DNA of 64,000 nt from Tolypocladium sp. Sup5 PDA-1 (taxonomy: Eukaryota; Ascomycota; Sordariomycetes; Hypocreales; Ophiocordycipitaceae). Position numbers and translations under genes: made by a program. This document shows, piece by piece, positions 44,276-55,161 of the stretch. Location: positions 1 to 64,000 of the forward strand of contig JPHH03000064.1 in the NCBI GenBank assembly GCA_000750105.3, given 5' to 3'. Position 1 is the first letter of the stretch; each line of letters begins with the position of its first letter. The notes under the pieces were generated by a model. The model saw only the letters and a list, made by a program, of their open reading frames with translations. It was not told the origin of the DNA and made no database searches.

Positions 44276-44804
44276 ATGTCAGGTACCGGCAGTGGCGGCG
44301 ACGCGACCCTCTTTGAGGAGAGCTTCACTGTCACCGACTACGACCAATCCAAGTACGATCGCGTCGCCCGGATCTCGTGCACGTCGGCCGACTCGCAGAC
44401 CGTCATGGTCCTCGACATCAACATCGAGCTGTTCCCCTGTGCCGTGTCCGACTCCCTGCACGTTGTCCTCACCACGACGCTGTCGCCCGACGGCAGCAAG
44501 GAGGACGACAAGGGCTGGCGGGACGTGGGCAAGGGGGACGATGCGCCTGCCACCATTGCCGACCTGTACGACTATGTGTGCTACGGCAAGATTTACAAGT
44601 TTGAGGAGACGTACGACGGCAACACAATGTGCGCACCCCCTATTCACCGCTCTGCCGATGCGCGTGCACCATGTTAACCACGGCCCCTCGCTGTACAGCA
44701 ATGCCTACGTCTCGTTCGGTGGCCTGCTCATGTCGCTGCAAGGCCCCGTCAAGAAGCTCACGCCGTTGCGAGTTGACAGTGTCTACCTCTTGATCAAGAA
44801 GTAA
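44276..44804 (+). CDS. rpb8: RNA polymerase I/II/III common subunit Rpb8 (RPABC3)
   Basis: Exons 44276-44628 and 44699-44804 (intron of 70 nt) give 152 aa, about the usual family length. Rpb8 is an OB-fold subunit shared by all three nuclear RNA polymerases. Conserved features: LFEESFTVTDYDQSKYDRVARI, LDINIELFPC, YDYVCYGKIYKFEE, and after the junction NAYVSFGGLLMSLQGP and KKLTPLRVDSVYLLIKK at the C-terminus. The donor is GTGCGC, and the phase-2 junction (AT/C) gives the expected Ile. Convergent with the Nudix gene, 233 bp apart. Confidence 0.97.
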
Positions 44805-45037
44805 GGTAGCCGCGGACCCTCGGCGAGCGAGCGTGCGTTCGCATCCTGTCACCAGCATCCAAGCTCCACGAAGGCGAGGTGGCTCCAATCATGTACCTAT
44901 ATTCTGGACGCTGTGCTTTGTTTTTTGGGCTCCTATCGCAGCACGCAGTCGCCGCCGCCCGGACATACACACGAGTATCAGCAACTGCCGCTCCCTGCTT
45001 TGCCACGACGCCTCCTTCCACTCTCTCCAAGCTCTGT

Positions 45038-46175
45038 TCAAGTGCCTGCACCGCCCGCACCAGGCCCTTGGGCTTGGGAGTGGCGCCAGTTGCTCTGGTG
45101 GGGTCCTGGGAAAGGCATGTGGCGATGCATTCTCCGCCTGATGGCGGCCAGGTTCGGCTCGTTGTCCTCGGTCAAGATGCCGTGGCGGATGAAGAAGTCA
45201 AGCACCACGAGGGCGCAGTTATGCTTGTACTTGCCATCAGCCAGGTCCTTCTTGACTTGGTCCACGTCGCAGAGATAAAACTCGTCGACTTCACCGTCCT
45301 TGGGCTGAGGAGTCACGTCGGCAGGCAGCTCGAGATCATAGACCCACTGGCACTCGGGGTAAATAAAGCCGTCTTCGCCCACGTGCTCTTCGTCGGTGAT
45401 GTAGGTGTAGGTTACGGTGCCGATGCAGCGGGCTCGGCGGCGAACCAGGTCGTCGGGCAGGCTCGCCTCCTCGTCAGCCTCGCGGATGACGCACTCAAAG
45501 GGATCCTCGCCCGTCATGAGCCCGCCGGCGACAGTGTTGTCGAGCATGCCGGGAAAGGTGGACTTGTCGGCGGCCCGCTTGGGCACCCACAGCTTGAGGC
45601 CGTGGGGCGCGGCAGCGTCCACAACGTAGGCCGTCATGTGCACGCCGTAGCGCATCGTGCCTAGCAGGCCCACGGCGGCGCGCTCCATGCTGAAGAGCAG
45701 CTCCTCCTTGCGGCTGTAGACGGGCCACACCTCGTCCCGCCAGCCCCGGAGCAGCTTGAAGGTGCCTTTGTCGCGCCAGTAGCCGGTCAGAGCTGCCACG
45801 GCGCGGCTTCTCTCCTCCTCGGTCGGTAGCCGTAGCATGAGAACGGTGCGGTCGGTGTAGCTGATTTCCACATCGCCCCTGACGCTGACCGGGACCTGGA
45901 CGAGCTCGTGAACCACGCGGTCCAGCATGTAGCCGATGGGATACCGCCCCTGCTCATCTTCCCACAACAGCGTGTACAGGCCTTCTTGCGCCTTTTGAAT
46001 CTCTGTGGCGCTGCCATCACCGGCATCGCTGTAGGGAAACCTTTGAAGGGTTTGTCAGCCGAATATGTCGCCACGCACTGCTCATGCCCAGGGCCTGGGG
46101 TACAGGAGGAGCGAGCGGTAAGGTAGGTGAGACCAACTTGTCCGTTTCGCCAATCAGCTCTAGATTGGACTTCAT
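45038..46175 (-). CDS. Nudix hydrolase, thiamine-pyrophosphokinase-related (DUF4743 + Nudix)
   Basis: Exons 46175-46138 and 46040-45038 (intron of 97 nt, AAG acceptor) give 346 aa. The first exon codes MKSNLELIGETDK and joins FPYSDAGDG. The N-terminal region (LYTLLWEDEQGRYPIGYMLD) is the DUF4743-type domain that precedes Nudix domains in yeast YJR142W-like proteins. The Nudix region (about 155-300) contains LKLWVPKRAADKSTFPGMLD, TVAGGL and the helix ECVIREADEEASLP, where READEEA supplies the REx2EE metal-binding core. Such proteins hydrolyse oxidised thiamine diphosphate derivatives or similar pyrophosphates; the substrate here is inference. The C-terminal 30 residues are Gly/Gln-rich and less conserved. 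Confidence 0.9.
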
Positions 46176-46871
46176 GGTGTGGCGGAAGTGTGAGCGAACT
46201 CGGGGCTGCTGAGGGAGTGAGTGATGTGTGAGAGCTGATGCCCCTGAACGAGGTAGCTGGAGACCGGTTCTAGATGGGGGCGTGTCTCCCGCCGTAGCTC
46301 ACAAGGAGGGGGTGTCAATCGACCTGCGGTGTCTTCCGTACGCACCAAAAGATAAGCCCTGTTAGGCACCAACTGACGGTTAGTTCAGATAGGTACCTAG
46401 GTAGGCAAGGTAGGCAAGGTACCTCACTAAGGCGATGGCAAAGGTCTGCGAAGGAGAGGGCAGGCACCCCCTTGACGCGATGCCTGGCGTGGTCAACCCC
46501 ACCCACCACTCGCCGGAGCTCCTCGGCGCCCTCTGCTCCGATCCCGCGTATATGCATAAGGTACAAGGCTGCCTCGAGCTCTCCAACCCGTCGTGCCATT
46601 GGCATTGAGTCACTCTTGCCCACTTCGTACAGACTTGCGCCTCGACCAATGCAACTTGCCCTTCAAACTGGACTTGTCCCCCCCCTCTTTTGTAATCTCG
46701 CCTGCTTCGTACCTTGGACTGCTCTGCCCTGCCACGTCTCTAGACTCGGAGACGCGTAGAGGAATAGTGGCCCAGGCAGACGCCGACCAGAAAGCTGGGA
46801 GCAAGGGCACGCGGGTACAGTACGGTGCAAGGAGGACGAGATCCGTCGAGGATAAAAGAGCAGAGACAACC
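46176..46871. promoter_or_regulatory. Divergent promoter region Nudix / opi10
   Basis: 696 bp between divergent start codons. It includes AGGTACCTAGGTAGGCAAGGTAGGCAAGGTACCT at 46390-46423, a local cluster of GGTACC/AAGGTAGGC words. No gene recognised. Confidence 0.5.
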
Positions 46872-47468
46872 ATGCCCGGCCCCCTCTTCGGCATCGTCCC
46901 GGCTGGCCAGCCCCTCATCACGGAGCCCACGTCGACGCCGTCCCAGACCTCGGTCCTCTACGCCCTGCCCACGGCCAAGTCCTTCTCCCACATCGTCGTC
47001 TTCCTCCTCCCCAATGTCGCGCTGCCAGACAACACCGCGGCGGCCATCTACCTCGCCACCGCAAGCGACGTTGCCGCTGCCGCCCAGTCCGGCGCCACGC
47101 CCAACTTTCGCTTCCTGGGCGCCATCGGGCCCGGCAAGGAGAGCGCCATGTTCAAGATCGGCTCCGGATCCGCCGTCAGCTCCGGCGGGCTCATGATTGG
47201 AGTCTCTGTCGAGCCAGCCGACGCGGTTGGCCAGCGCTTGCAGGAGCTTGCGGCGGACAGGACGGCCGCTTCGTCCCAGCAGCCCACCACGGCCGTCCTC
47301 GCCCAGCGCATCATCCAGAACGCCTTCAACTTCCTCGCCAGTTTCAGCGGCACGGCCGGCCCTGGCGGCGTCGAGGTTGTTCCCCTCAGGGCCTTTGAGG
47401 ACTGGTGGCGCAAGTTCGAGTCTCGCGTCCGCTCCGACCCCAGCTTCCTCGAGAAGCAGTCGGACTGA
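46872..47468 (+). CDS. opi10: Hikeshi/Opi10-family protein
   Basis: A single exon of 198 aa. Human Hikeshi imports Hsp70 into the nucleus under heat stress; yeast Opi10 was linked to inositol regulation. Family features: MPGPLFGIVPAGQPLITEP at the N-terminus, FSHIVVFLLPNVALPDNTAA, FRFLGAIGPGKESAMFKI and IGVSVEPADAVG in the N-terminal beta domain (about 1-130). The C-terminal helical part has LAQRIIQNAFNFLASFS and PLRAFEDWWRKFESRVRSDP, ending in FLEKQSD. The length matches the family. The start follows an A/C-rich context (GACAACCATG). Confidence 0.94.
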   Translation: MPGPLFGIVPAGQPLITEPTSTPSQTSVLYALPTAKSFSHIVVFLLPNVALPDNTAAAIYLATASDVAAAAQSGATPNFRFLGAIGPGKESAMFKIGSGSAVSSGGLMIGVSVEPADAVGQRLQELAADRTAASSQQPTTAVLAQRIIQNAFNFLASFSGTAGPGGVEVVPLRAFEDWWRKFESRVRSDPSFLEKQSD

Positions 47469-48136
47469 CGCGTATTATCGACATGTCTGTGGGGTTTCTG
47501 CCTTCATTGGCGGCGTCGCGGCCATCATGTATTGTCCTTTAGATCCATCGATGCCCATCATGTCGGGTATCCCGCGCCGTCTTGCGCCGTACCATGATAC
47601 GTTGGCAGCCAGCATCCCCTCGTAACAATAATGCGTTGACCCTGTATAGCCCCATAACCTGTTGCCGAGCTCATCAATCCAAGGCCATGCCTGCCTCTTG
47701 TTTGACATCCACCACAGGTCTCGAGGACGGTGCTAGTTGGCATGGACTCGTTATCAATCGTACCAGGCCAGTCCTCGGCACTCAATTGCTTTGCTTCTAC
47801 GAAGTGCAGCCATGTGAAATGTCGGCTTCTTCTAGCCTCGGAAGGGCAAAAGAGATGCTACATTCAAAACCTGCGGAATTGCGCCTCCATGACCGCCCGG
47901 GTATGTGTGTATCCGTGCCCAGAAAGGGCAAGAGAATGGACAAAACGCCAACTACCCCAGCGCCTACCAGTTACCCAGCCACTCATTCACCCGGCGGCAC
48001 TCGCCGTCGGAAGAAGAAGAATAAATGGCAAAAAGAAAGGCGCCCGCCAAAATACCCAAATGACATGTCCACAAATCTAATCGGACACCTTCACCCTGTC
48101 CCGTCCCATCCTTCACATGGCACATCCAAAGCGCCA
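47469..48136. other. Convergent intergenic region opi10 / ynd1
   Basis: 668 bp between two 3' ends. It has a purine-rich stretch at about 48008-48044 (GGAAGAAGAAGAATAAATGG region). No gene recognised. Confidence 0.5.
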
Positions 48137-50182
48137 TTAGTCTTGCAGAGGAGTCATGAGCGGACTTTTCAACCGTGTCGGGCTGCCAGCTCTACTGCGT
48201 CGCCCGGCGTTGAGCATCTGGAGTGTTGGCGCGAGCCGTTCGCGGCTCTCTGTGCGGATAACCAGCCCGTTTCTATCCATCGCCGACGGCGGCTGCATGT
48301 CGTCAAATCGATCAATATTGAGCCTGGGCGTCGCGAGGCCAGGCGCTTTGCCAGCCCGTGACCCATCGCTGCTGTCCGAGTAGTTGTGATCGTCGGAGTC
48401 CATCTCGCACAGCTCAAACTCGGCCGCCGCTCCTTCTTCCATGACTCGCTCGTACGCTGTTGAATTCCGCCCAAAAAGCTTGCTTGCCAAAGAGAAGCCC
48501 CCCCTGGTCGGTTTCCGGCCCGACCCGGACCGGCGTCGCCGGCGAACCATGTTCAAAAGTCGTCTTCTCCGCTCGGGTCTCCGGAGCAAGTATGCAGCCA
48601 GCAGCAGCATGAGAACCAAAACCAGGAGGCTAGACGTGGATTTGCTCGGCGCAATGAGCATGTCATCATCGTCATCGTCGTCGGGATTCGTGATTGGCAA
48701 TAGGGGAGCGGAGCCAGCGTGCTCGAAGTCGAATGGCGTGCCTGATTGTACGTTACTTCCGAAGCCCACTGGTAGTGATGAGGATTCCACGGGGGAAACC
48801 TGACCAGCAGCGTAGAGCACCATTTTGCCGAGCGTCCAGCTGACTTCGATGCCATCAATCTTGTCCACGGGTTGGAAGGGGTCAAGGAACCCCTTGTCCT
48901 TTGCCTTTTCCGCCGCCTCCTTTGTCGTGTTGATGCCCGGATTCGGCACACTCTCCAGGCTGACTCGCGGGATGCCTATCCCGTCGTGGAGCACGTTGAT
49001 GAGCCAGGACGCTTTGAAGCATGCCTCTCGTGCGTCCTGGGCTTTCTGTTCGGGCGTCTTCTTTCGCTTCTCCAGGTCGCCCTCGATTGCAGCCCAGTCG
49101 CTGTTACAAAAGTCCATGACATCATGCTGATAAGTGGCGAGGTCGTACGCATTGTGCTCTTTGCCAAACACGCCGTGGGTGGTGTGCCAGTATTCGGACA
49201 CCCCGACAAAATGGTTCACGTCAAAGTCAATGGCCGGTACGTGCTGGCCGTTGAGCAGACATGGGTGATCTTCGCACGGGGCGTCTTTGCGGAGGAGAGG
49301 GTGCGTTTTACGCAGGCACTCGTCAAATGCTCCAGTCCCAACAAGGACCTGGCCGTGGGTCGCCTTGCTGCCAACCACGGGTTCGCCACTGAGGGTGGTG
49401 CGCAGACCTTTGGGCATGCACGGGTCCGGGATCTCGTCCATGGTGCTATCGTAGTTGTCCTGTAAGCTTTCAACGTATCTCGAGCGGGCCTTGTTGGCGC
49501 CGAAGCCGAGCCATGTGGCGGTGAACACTTTGTATTCCACCGGAGATCCATCCAAGCGTCGCATTCGGACCAGTTTCAGGTCGTCTGCGTGTCTGCTGGC
49601 CTCGGTGGCATTCGGCGCGAAGGCGATCTGCGCCGATGCGCCGCCCATGTCGAGAAAGCCGTACGTGTGATGGCCCTTGCCATGGGCGTGCTCCCCGGGG
49701 CGATCAAACCCGCCAAGCAAGTAGTTGGCCGCGATCCAGCCGTAGATGCCCTCCGTCTCGCCTGATATGACCTGGATGTGCGACTTGCAGTCCGGTAGGT
49801 CGAATCGCGTGTTCGCTCGCAGATAGGTGCAGATGCCTTGTAGGAGCGCCGCCTGCTGCTGCTTGGGTAGAAACCGGACACCTGCCGTGGCCATGAGGAA
49901 GACTGGCGTCTCGGGAACCTTGGCAGCAGGTACTTGGTCCAAGGCCACGTCGACGAGCGACTGGAGGTGGTCGGGTCCAACAGAGGCGACGTCGTCGGCA
50001 AAGGTGGAGACGCCCGGGTGAATCTTCTTGTTCTTCTTGAGCTTCAACCGCGGCAAGCTATGTATCTCTGTCGCGGAGGCATGCTTGGCGGCCGAGGATG
50101 GATGCTTCCACTTGTACACGTAGATGCGGGTCCCCGAGGAACCAGCGTCGAGGATGACACCATATTGAGCTGTGCGAACCAT
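48137..50182 (-). CDS. ynd1: Golgi apyrase Ynd1 (GDA1/CD39 nucleoside phosphatase)
   Basis: A single exon of 681 aa. It hydrolyses nucleoside di- and triphosphates in the Golgi lumen, which drives nucleotide-sugar exchange for glycosylation. Apyrase conserved regions: DAGSSGTRIYVY (about 12-23), ATAGVRFLP, SGETEGIYGWIAANYLLGGF, FLDMGGASAQIAFAP, and the later AYDLATY and HDGIGIP. There is no cleavable signal; the predicted membrane anchor is LLVLVLMLLLAAYLL at about 530-545, after an Asp-rich stretch (DDDDDDD). A basic cytosolic tail of about 130 residues follows (RRPERRRRLLNMVRRRRR), rich in Ser/Arg. This single C-terminal anchor fits yeast Ynd1. Confidence 0.94.
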   Translation of the reverse strand: MVRTAQYGVILDAGSSGTRIYVYKWKHPSSAAKHASATEIHSLPRLKLKKNKKIHPGVSTFADDVASVGPDHLQSLVDVALDQVPAAKVPETPVFLMATAGVRFLPKQQQAALLQGICTYLRANTRFDLPDCKSHIQVISGETEGIYGWIAANYLLGGFDRPGEHAHGKGHHTYGFLDMGGASAQIAFAPNATEASRHADDLKLVRMRRLDGSPVEYKVFTATWLGFGANKARSRYVESLQDNYDSTMDEIPDPCMPKGLRTTLSGEPVVGSKATHGQVLVGTGAFDECLRKTHPLLRKDAPCEDHPCLLNGQHVPAIDFDVNHFVGVSEYWHTTHGVFGKEHNAYDLATYQHDVMDFCNSDWAAIEGDLEKRKKTPEQKAQDAREACFKASWLINVLHDGIGIPRVSLESVPNPGINTTKEAAEKAKDKGFLDPFQPVDKIDGIEVSWTLGKMVLYAAGQVSPVESSSLPVGFGSNVQSGTPFDFEHAGSAPLLPITNPDDDDDDDMLIAPSKSTSSLLVLVLMLLLAAYLLRRPERRRRLLNMVRRRRRSGSGRKPTRGGFSLASKLFGRNSTAYERVMEEGAAAEFELCEMDSDDHNYSDSSDGSRAGKAPGLATPRLNIDRFDDMQPPSAMDRNGLVIRTESRERLAPTLQMLNAGRRSRAGSPTRLKSPLMTPLQD

Positions 50183-52569
50183 GGCGCGTCAGCAAAGACG
50201 TCTCGATTGAGCTGGACAGAGTCACCGCAGGGCATAACGGGGTACGACGCACAGTTCTTACCCATGAGGGCGTTCGCGCACCATGAGGTGCTGGTGTGTG
50301 GATTCCGCTGGCGGTACTACAGCGTCGACGGCCACGTTTCGCAAAACAGGTGTGGCCTCGGAGGCGTCGCAAGCGTGTAGTCGTGCCTTGATCTTCCCAG
50401 GGGCGGTCGGGCCAGCGAGCCCTGATGCAGGCCAGGGGGTGTTGAGAGGGTGCGGCCAGTCGATTTCTACCGTGCTCGTGCTGACGGGCGTCGATTGGGT
50501 CAACGTCGGCCGTGCGTGCGGTCGGGGCCGGCAGCGAAAGGAGAGCCAAGGATGAAGCGGGATAACGAGCGTAAAGATAGCCGGATACTGGCAATCAATT
50601 GTAGCTGAAGCGGCCGTGATGCATTGCTCGTGGCGTAGAGGCAAGGCGACGGCGGACGAGAGGACGGGACTTTGGTCGGGTTGGCGACGGGATGCGAATG
50701 TTTGTTGCAAGGAAGAGACAGAGACGGGAGGAGAGGTTTCGGTTCGGGACTGCAGGAGTCTGCCAAGTTTCGCGACGCAATGATAATGATAAGGTGCCAG
50801 GGTATGGAGTACGAATAGGTACCTAAGTAACTTCGTAGTGTCACTTAAAATGGCGGAATACGGAAGTACTTGGTACAAAGTACATATTCTGCAAGTATTC
50901 TAAAGTACTTCACATGAGGCAGTCCGTATATCTTGCATTTTTGGCAGCAGACTACCACAAGTTCTTGGTTGATATCGCCTCGTATACCCAACAGGTACTT
51001 GCAGCTACATGACTCTCAGGTACTCTATCCATTGGCCCATTCCACCGCAGGGGGTACGAAGTACATACTACCAGCAACAACTCCAGACTCCTCGACTGTC
51101 GGACTAATAACAAAAGAGTTGCAACGAGGAGCGACGTGTCCGCCGGCGTGGAAGCCAGGCGAGGGGCGTGAAGTCTGTCATGCTACTATAGACAGGATCC
51201 GTGAAGAAAGAAACATCTGGTTCATCGGTGGTCTACTTCCATGGTCTACTTCCATGGTACGAAGTACTCGTAGTCCGTACGGAGCCTCCAGATACGAAGC
51301 ACTCAAGGGGCGTAAAGGTCGCGACCAGTAATATTGCTTCCTATTGCTTCGTGGTTGTATCCGTAGCTGAATACGAGAACCAAGCGACCAATCCCACGTG
51401 TCGTTTGCTTGCATGTCTGCTGTCGACGTCCTGTGCTATGCTGACATCGAACATCCAATGCCCCCCAGAGCTGCGGTTCGTCATAAGCCGGCGCTACTTT
51501 TGGATGCCCAGCCGATTTGCTGGCTGCCGTAGCCATCGCCAAATAGGCGACATCTTCTCTGGACGTTGTCAAGTCCCAGCGTCACGTCGTCGGCCCAAGC
51601 CCTGTACGAATCAAGGCCAGCCGGCCACCCCCCGTATCCGCATTTGCCTCGCTCCGCTGGCCATGTGCTACGGAGTACATATAGCCAAACGGTGGATTGG
51701 ACTCCAGGGCCCCCCATGGCTCCCCAAGCTTGCTCGACTTCAGCCCCGACCCCGAGCGGAACTGTGCCAGAGACCCACGACCTGACACGGGCACAAGGCA
51801 ACGGCTACCAGTCCGCCAACTTTGCTCCGGGTCCTGGTCGTCGTACCATCTCCGCGGCTGTCCCCTATTAGCCTGTGGCCTATGCAGCAACCTACTCCCC
51901 GCCCTCTTACTCGCCGATATCATCTTCTTGAGCGGCACTCGCTTGATCTGCTCAAGCAGCGGAGCCACTATATCCATGCACAACCTCACGGCATGTGCCG
52001 ACAACGACCGCCCCGAGCGCTCGTCCGAGGACTCTTTCGAGTCGCCGCGCCGACGTTGGCGGCCCTGTTCCATCTTGGAGCGTACATCGTGACCGGATAT
52101 TAGTCCGTACATGGTGGTCGCGGTCGTGGTCGCGGTCATTCGTTGGCTAGCCATGCCCGGAGTTGCTTGGTTTTCACAGGGCAAATCCTATATAACCCTC
52201 GCGCTCCTGGTGGTACATCGGACGAGGTATTGCGGATGCTCAAAGGACTGGGACTGTTCAGTTTACATTCCACATCCCACTGGACAAAGGAACACAAAGT
52301 AACAGCCTGTTGGTTTTACCATCCTTGGTATTCCCTTCCAACAACGGATGAGGAGCCACCACCTATGCTACCCGGTGTGTGGTGGCGGAGTGAGAACAGA
52401 TACTGTGCATGAACAATACCAACGGGGTCTCCTCCTTCAGTAAGCCATCTCAAACGACTGATTCGGTTGCGGTCCAGCCAGTTTTCGATCTTCGATGCTG
52501 TGAACACATACATGGTAAATGCGCCGCGTTGGGCGCATGGTACATGGCCTCGCCACAAATGACGTATCC
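50183..52569. other. Long gene-poor region between ynd1 and hei10
   Basis: 2.4 kb holding the ynd1 promoter and hei10 3' end. It includes GTACTT-rich palindromic words (50812-50912), a 13-bp direct repeat TGGTCTACTTCCA x2 (51229-51254), and TACGAAGTAC near 51258. Frames of up to about 200 codons (51582-52184 on the minus strand; smaller ones on the plus strand) are not protein-like to me. A plus-strand ATG at 51716 opens a 51-codon frame, MAPQACSTSAPTPSG..., of unknown meaning. Confidence 0.5.
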
Positions 52570-53840
52570 CTAATGACCCCTGGCTGAAGTCCCCAGTCCG
52601 GCAGTATTCGTCGGCTGGCTGACCTTTAATCCAGAGGTCAGTCCAATGCCGGACAGACCGCCACGATTTTGAGCGAAGCTGGCGATCTGAGTCCCAGGCG
52701 GCCTCCTGTTGCTAATCGAATGTGGTACAGGTGTTCCCGCGACCCCAGGATGACTCGTGCTGCCAAGGAGCGAGGTTTTACCGGGCCTCTGACGCGAATC
52801 TGGTCCGACTGGAATATACAATCCTGCGGCTATGTCCGCGGGTTAGTCTGTGGACCACGCAGCATGAGAAGATGTTCGAGCTTGAACATACACTGGAATG
52901 CTGCTTCAGGTCTCATCCAGCCGTCTTCGACACCTACGTGGTGGAGACTCGATCGAGGTATGCCCAAGTTCATACCCGCAACATCGAACCTATTGGTCTG
53001 GCCAAAGAGGGCAAAGGTATTGTGAGGCTCCGGTTTTGTATCCGGGTTGTACCCTTCGAACTCGCGAGCCGCGGTCTGTGACTGCGATGCGACAGGGAGG
53101 GTAGAGTCGACGGCGTCTGATGCGGCTCGTTGAATATGGCCCATTTCCGCCTTCCTCTTGACCTTGTCGTAGAGCTCTTGCGTCTGCAGGAGCTTGCGGC
53201 TCTTGTCCCTGTACGCCAGTGCCAGTTCCTCGTTTTTGCGCCGCATGCCCTCCTGTTCGGCCGCAGAACCTGCCGCGAGTCAGCAGGGGAACAGTCCAGG
53301 GGCTCCCGGCGGGAACCGACTGTTGACTCTATGTTGCAAACGCTCGATCTCAGCGTTGGCGTCGCCCACTGTCTGGTCAAGTCGGACCGTCAGATTGGAG
53401 TATTTTTCCGTCAAGGTCTTGTAGAGGTACTGTTGGTAGTATGTCTCCTGTGTGGTCTGGTATGCCCAGAAGCTGAGGGCACGACCGGCGCACTCCATGA
53501 TGACGTTGGGGCTGAGGCCGCTGAGAACACTCGTTTTGTAGTCCTCGCTGGGGTTGAGATTGGTAATGACAGCGTCGTCTGGCTTGGAAAGTTGCGAGCT
53601 GCAGGCCGGACATGTAGTACCCCTGGGCGTTTCCTGGCCAGCCAGGCCGAGTCGATGAACGCAGTCCAAGCAGAAGATGTGACTTGACAATGTGGTTTTA
53701 GCCGCAAGGAGCAGACAGGCGAGGGACTGACTGTTCAGCACCCAGCTCTGGGGATCAGCTCACCTGCAGGTCGTGACAAGAGCGCGGTCTCCAAGCTCTC
53801 TTCTGCACTTGAGGTTGTTGCAGGTGAGTGCGTGCTCCAT
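52570..53840 (-). CDS. hei10: Meiotic RING E3 ligase Hei10 (CCNB1IP1/Zip3-like)
   Basis: Exons 53840-53764, 53682-53321, 53269-52892 and 52829-52570 (introns of 81, 51 and 62 nt) give 358 aa. Hei10-type proteins sit on the synaptonemal complex and promote crossover maturation; a Sordaria homologue is well studied. The RING begins at the N-terminus: C7xxxxC12, C25-S-H-I-F-C30-L-D-C33 and CPAC near 49. The exon 1/2 junction (AAG acceptor) supplies TC/SHIFC. A coiled coil follows (about 110-190: YLYKTLTEKYSNLTVRLDQ, then RRKNEELALAYRDKSRKLLQ), then a Ser/Pro-rich tail ending GLTSGLKVSQPTNTAGLGTS. Intron 3 has GTATGT, an ACTAAC branch and a TAG acceptor; without it the frame stops at 52830. Expression is probably meiotic. 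Confidence 0.9.
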
Positions 53841-55161
53841 GACAATGGCCACGCTGGCGTTGATCTTGGCAGCGTTGGTGGTTCGGCGCGTCCCTCAGGC
53901 CGATGGCAGAGGAGGCGGAATTGAAGAAGGACACTGAATTAGGCCAGGGGCTGGCTGTACGAAGTGCACGGAGGATTAGGGCCAATGGTGCGCCATATCT
54001 TTACCCAAGGTACCTAAGGTAGGCAGTTACGTACGCTGGTGCCGCATATGTGAAGTTGTAATAGTGATCATCGGCTGCGTACCCATACAGCTCCTCCAAA
54101 GTTGTACAGCCAACGAACGACCCCTGCGATGAACTTGTCACGATGTCGATCCTTCACACGCATTGGTCGATGGTCGTATTACACGGTAACTAACGTACTC
54201 ACCTGGCTACATCCTGAGGCATCTTCCATCCGCGACCTCGCACTGGAAGGAGCTTGCCTGGCCTTGCATTATTCTGGCGCCTGATTCGACAGGTTGGTGT
54301 TTGGGCGACGGCACCTACCTTGAGGCATCTCACCTTATCTATGCTCAACCCGCAATGGTTCCATCACCGTTGACCGAAGGCAAGGTATCAAGTACCTATA
54401 GGTACCTACCTACCTATGGACCACATTTACCTTATCTCAGAGAACCTCGGAGGCTCACTATTGATACTACAGTACAGCGTGGGAAGTGCGCAGTCCTCCG
54501 TGTTGGCCCCCGGTTTCTCCAACTTTGCTCTTCTCCATGCTCCGAGTTCCAACCCCGAATAAATAACCCCGTCTCATCCTCTGCCGCCCCCGCATTTCCC
54601 CGCATCCCTGCTTACCTTACCTGACGTCAAACTCCGGGCAAGGAACAGGACACATTCCGATATACCAACTTCAAATGATGAGCCACAGAGTCTACGCGAC
54701 AAGACGACGCGCCGTGGAAGGGCACTCAGGGGAGGATTCAGCTGCATCCACCGGAGCCGATACTTCGTGCATACGTCAAGTCGCCGCCCGCAAACCTTGG
54801 CCCGGGTGACATGGCCTTCAATGGACCGTCCCCTTCAGCCAACCAAGGTACTTGCGCGCCACTGGCGTATGTACTTGGGGTTGAGTGTTGCAACTTGAAC
54901 AGCTTGCACGAGGTAGCAAATGGTGTGTGGGTACTTCTCAATCCCCGGGGTTTCCTGTGCGCTTCATCCAACGCCTGGAACCCGAATGCTCTGCTGGAGC
55001 TCGCCGGGCGCCGCCTCAGCCTGCACTACATCAGCCAGGACAGTTCCATTCGCGCCCATCTCTCCTCCAGTTCTCCCTTCACAGAATGGTCTTCTGCTGC
55101 CCAGATTTGTCCGTGCCGATGCAGTGCTCACTCTGTCACTGGAGCTCGGCTTACCCCCCGC
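53841..55161. other. Intergenic region ula1 3' end / hei10 promoter
   Basis: 1.3 kb. Clusters of AGGTACC/TACCTACC words occur at about 54008-54030 and 54385-54420. No gene or RNA recognised. Confidence 0.5.

Noticed and set aside
50258..50878. 206-codon minus-strand frame upstream of ynd1
   Set aside because: Lies in the ynd1 promoter/5' leader and has no recognisable domain; Ynd1 is complete without it.
51582..52184. 200-codon minus-strand frame in the ynd1-hei10 gap
   Set aside because: Composition-driven; no domain, and both strands are equally open.
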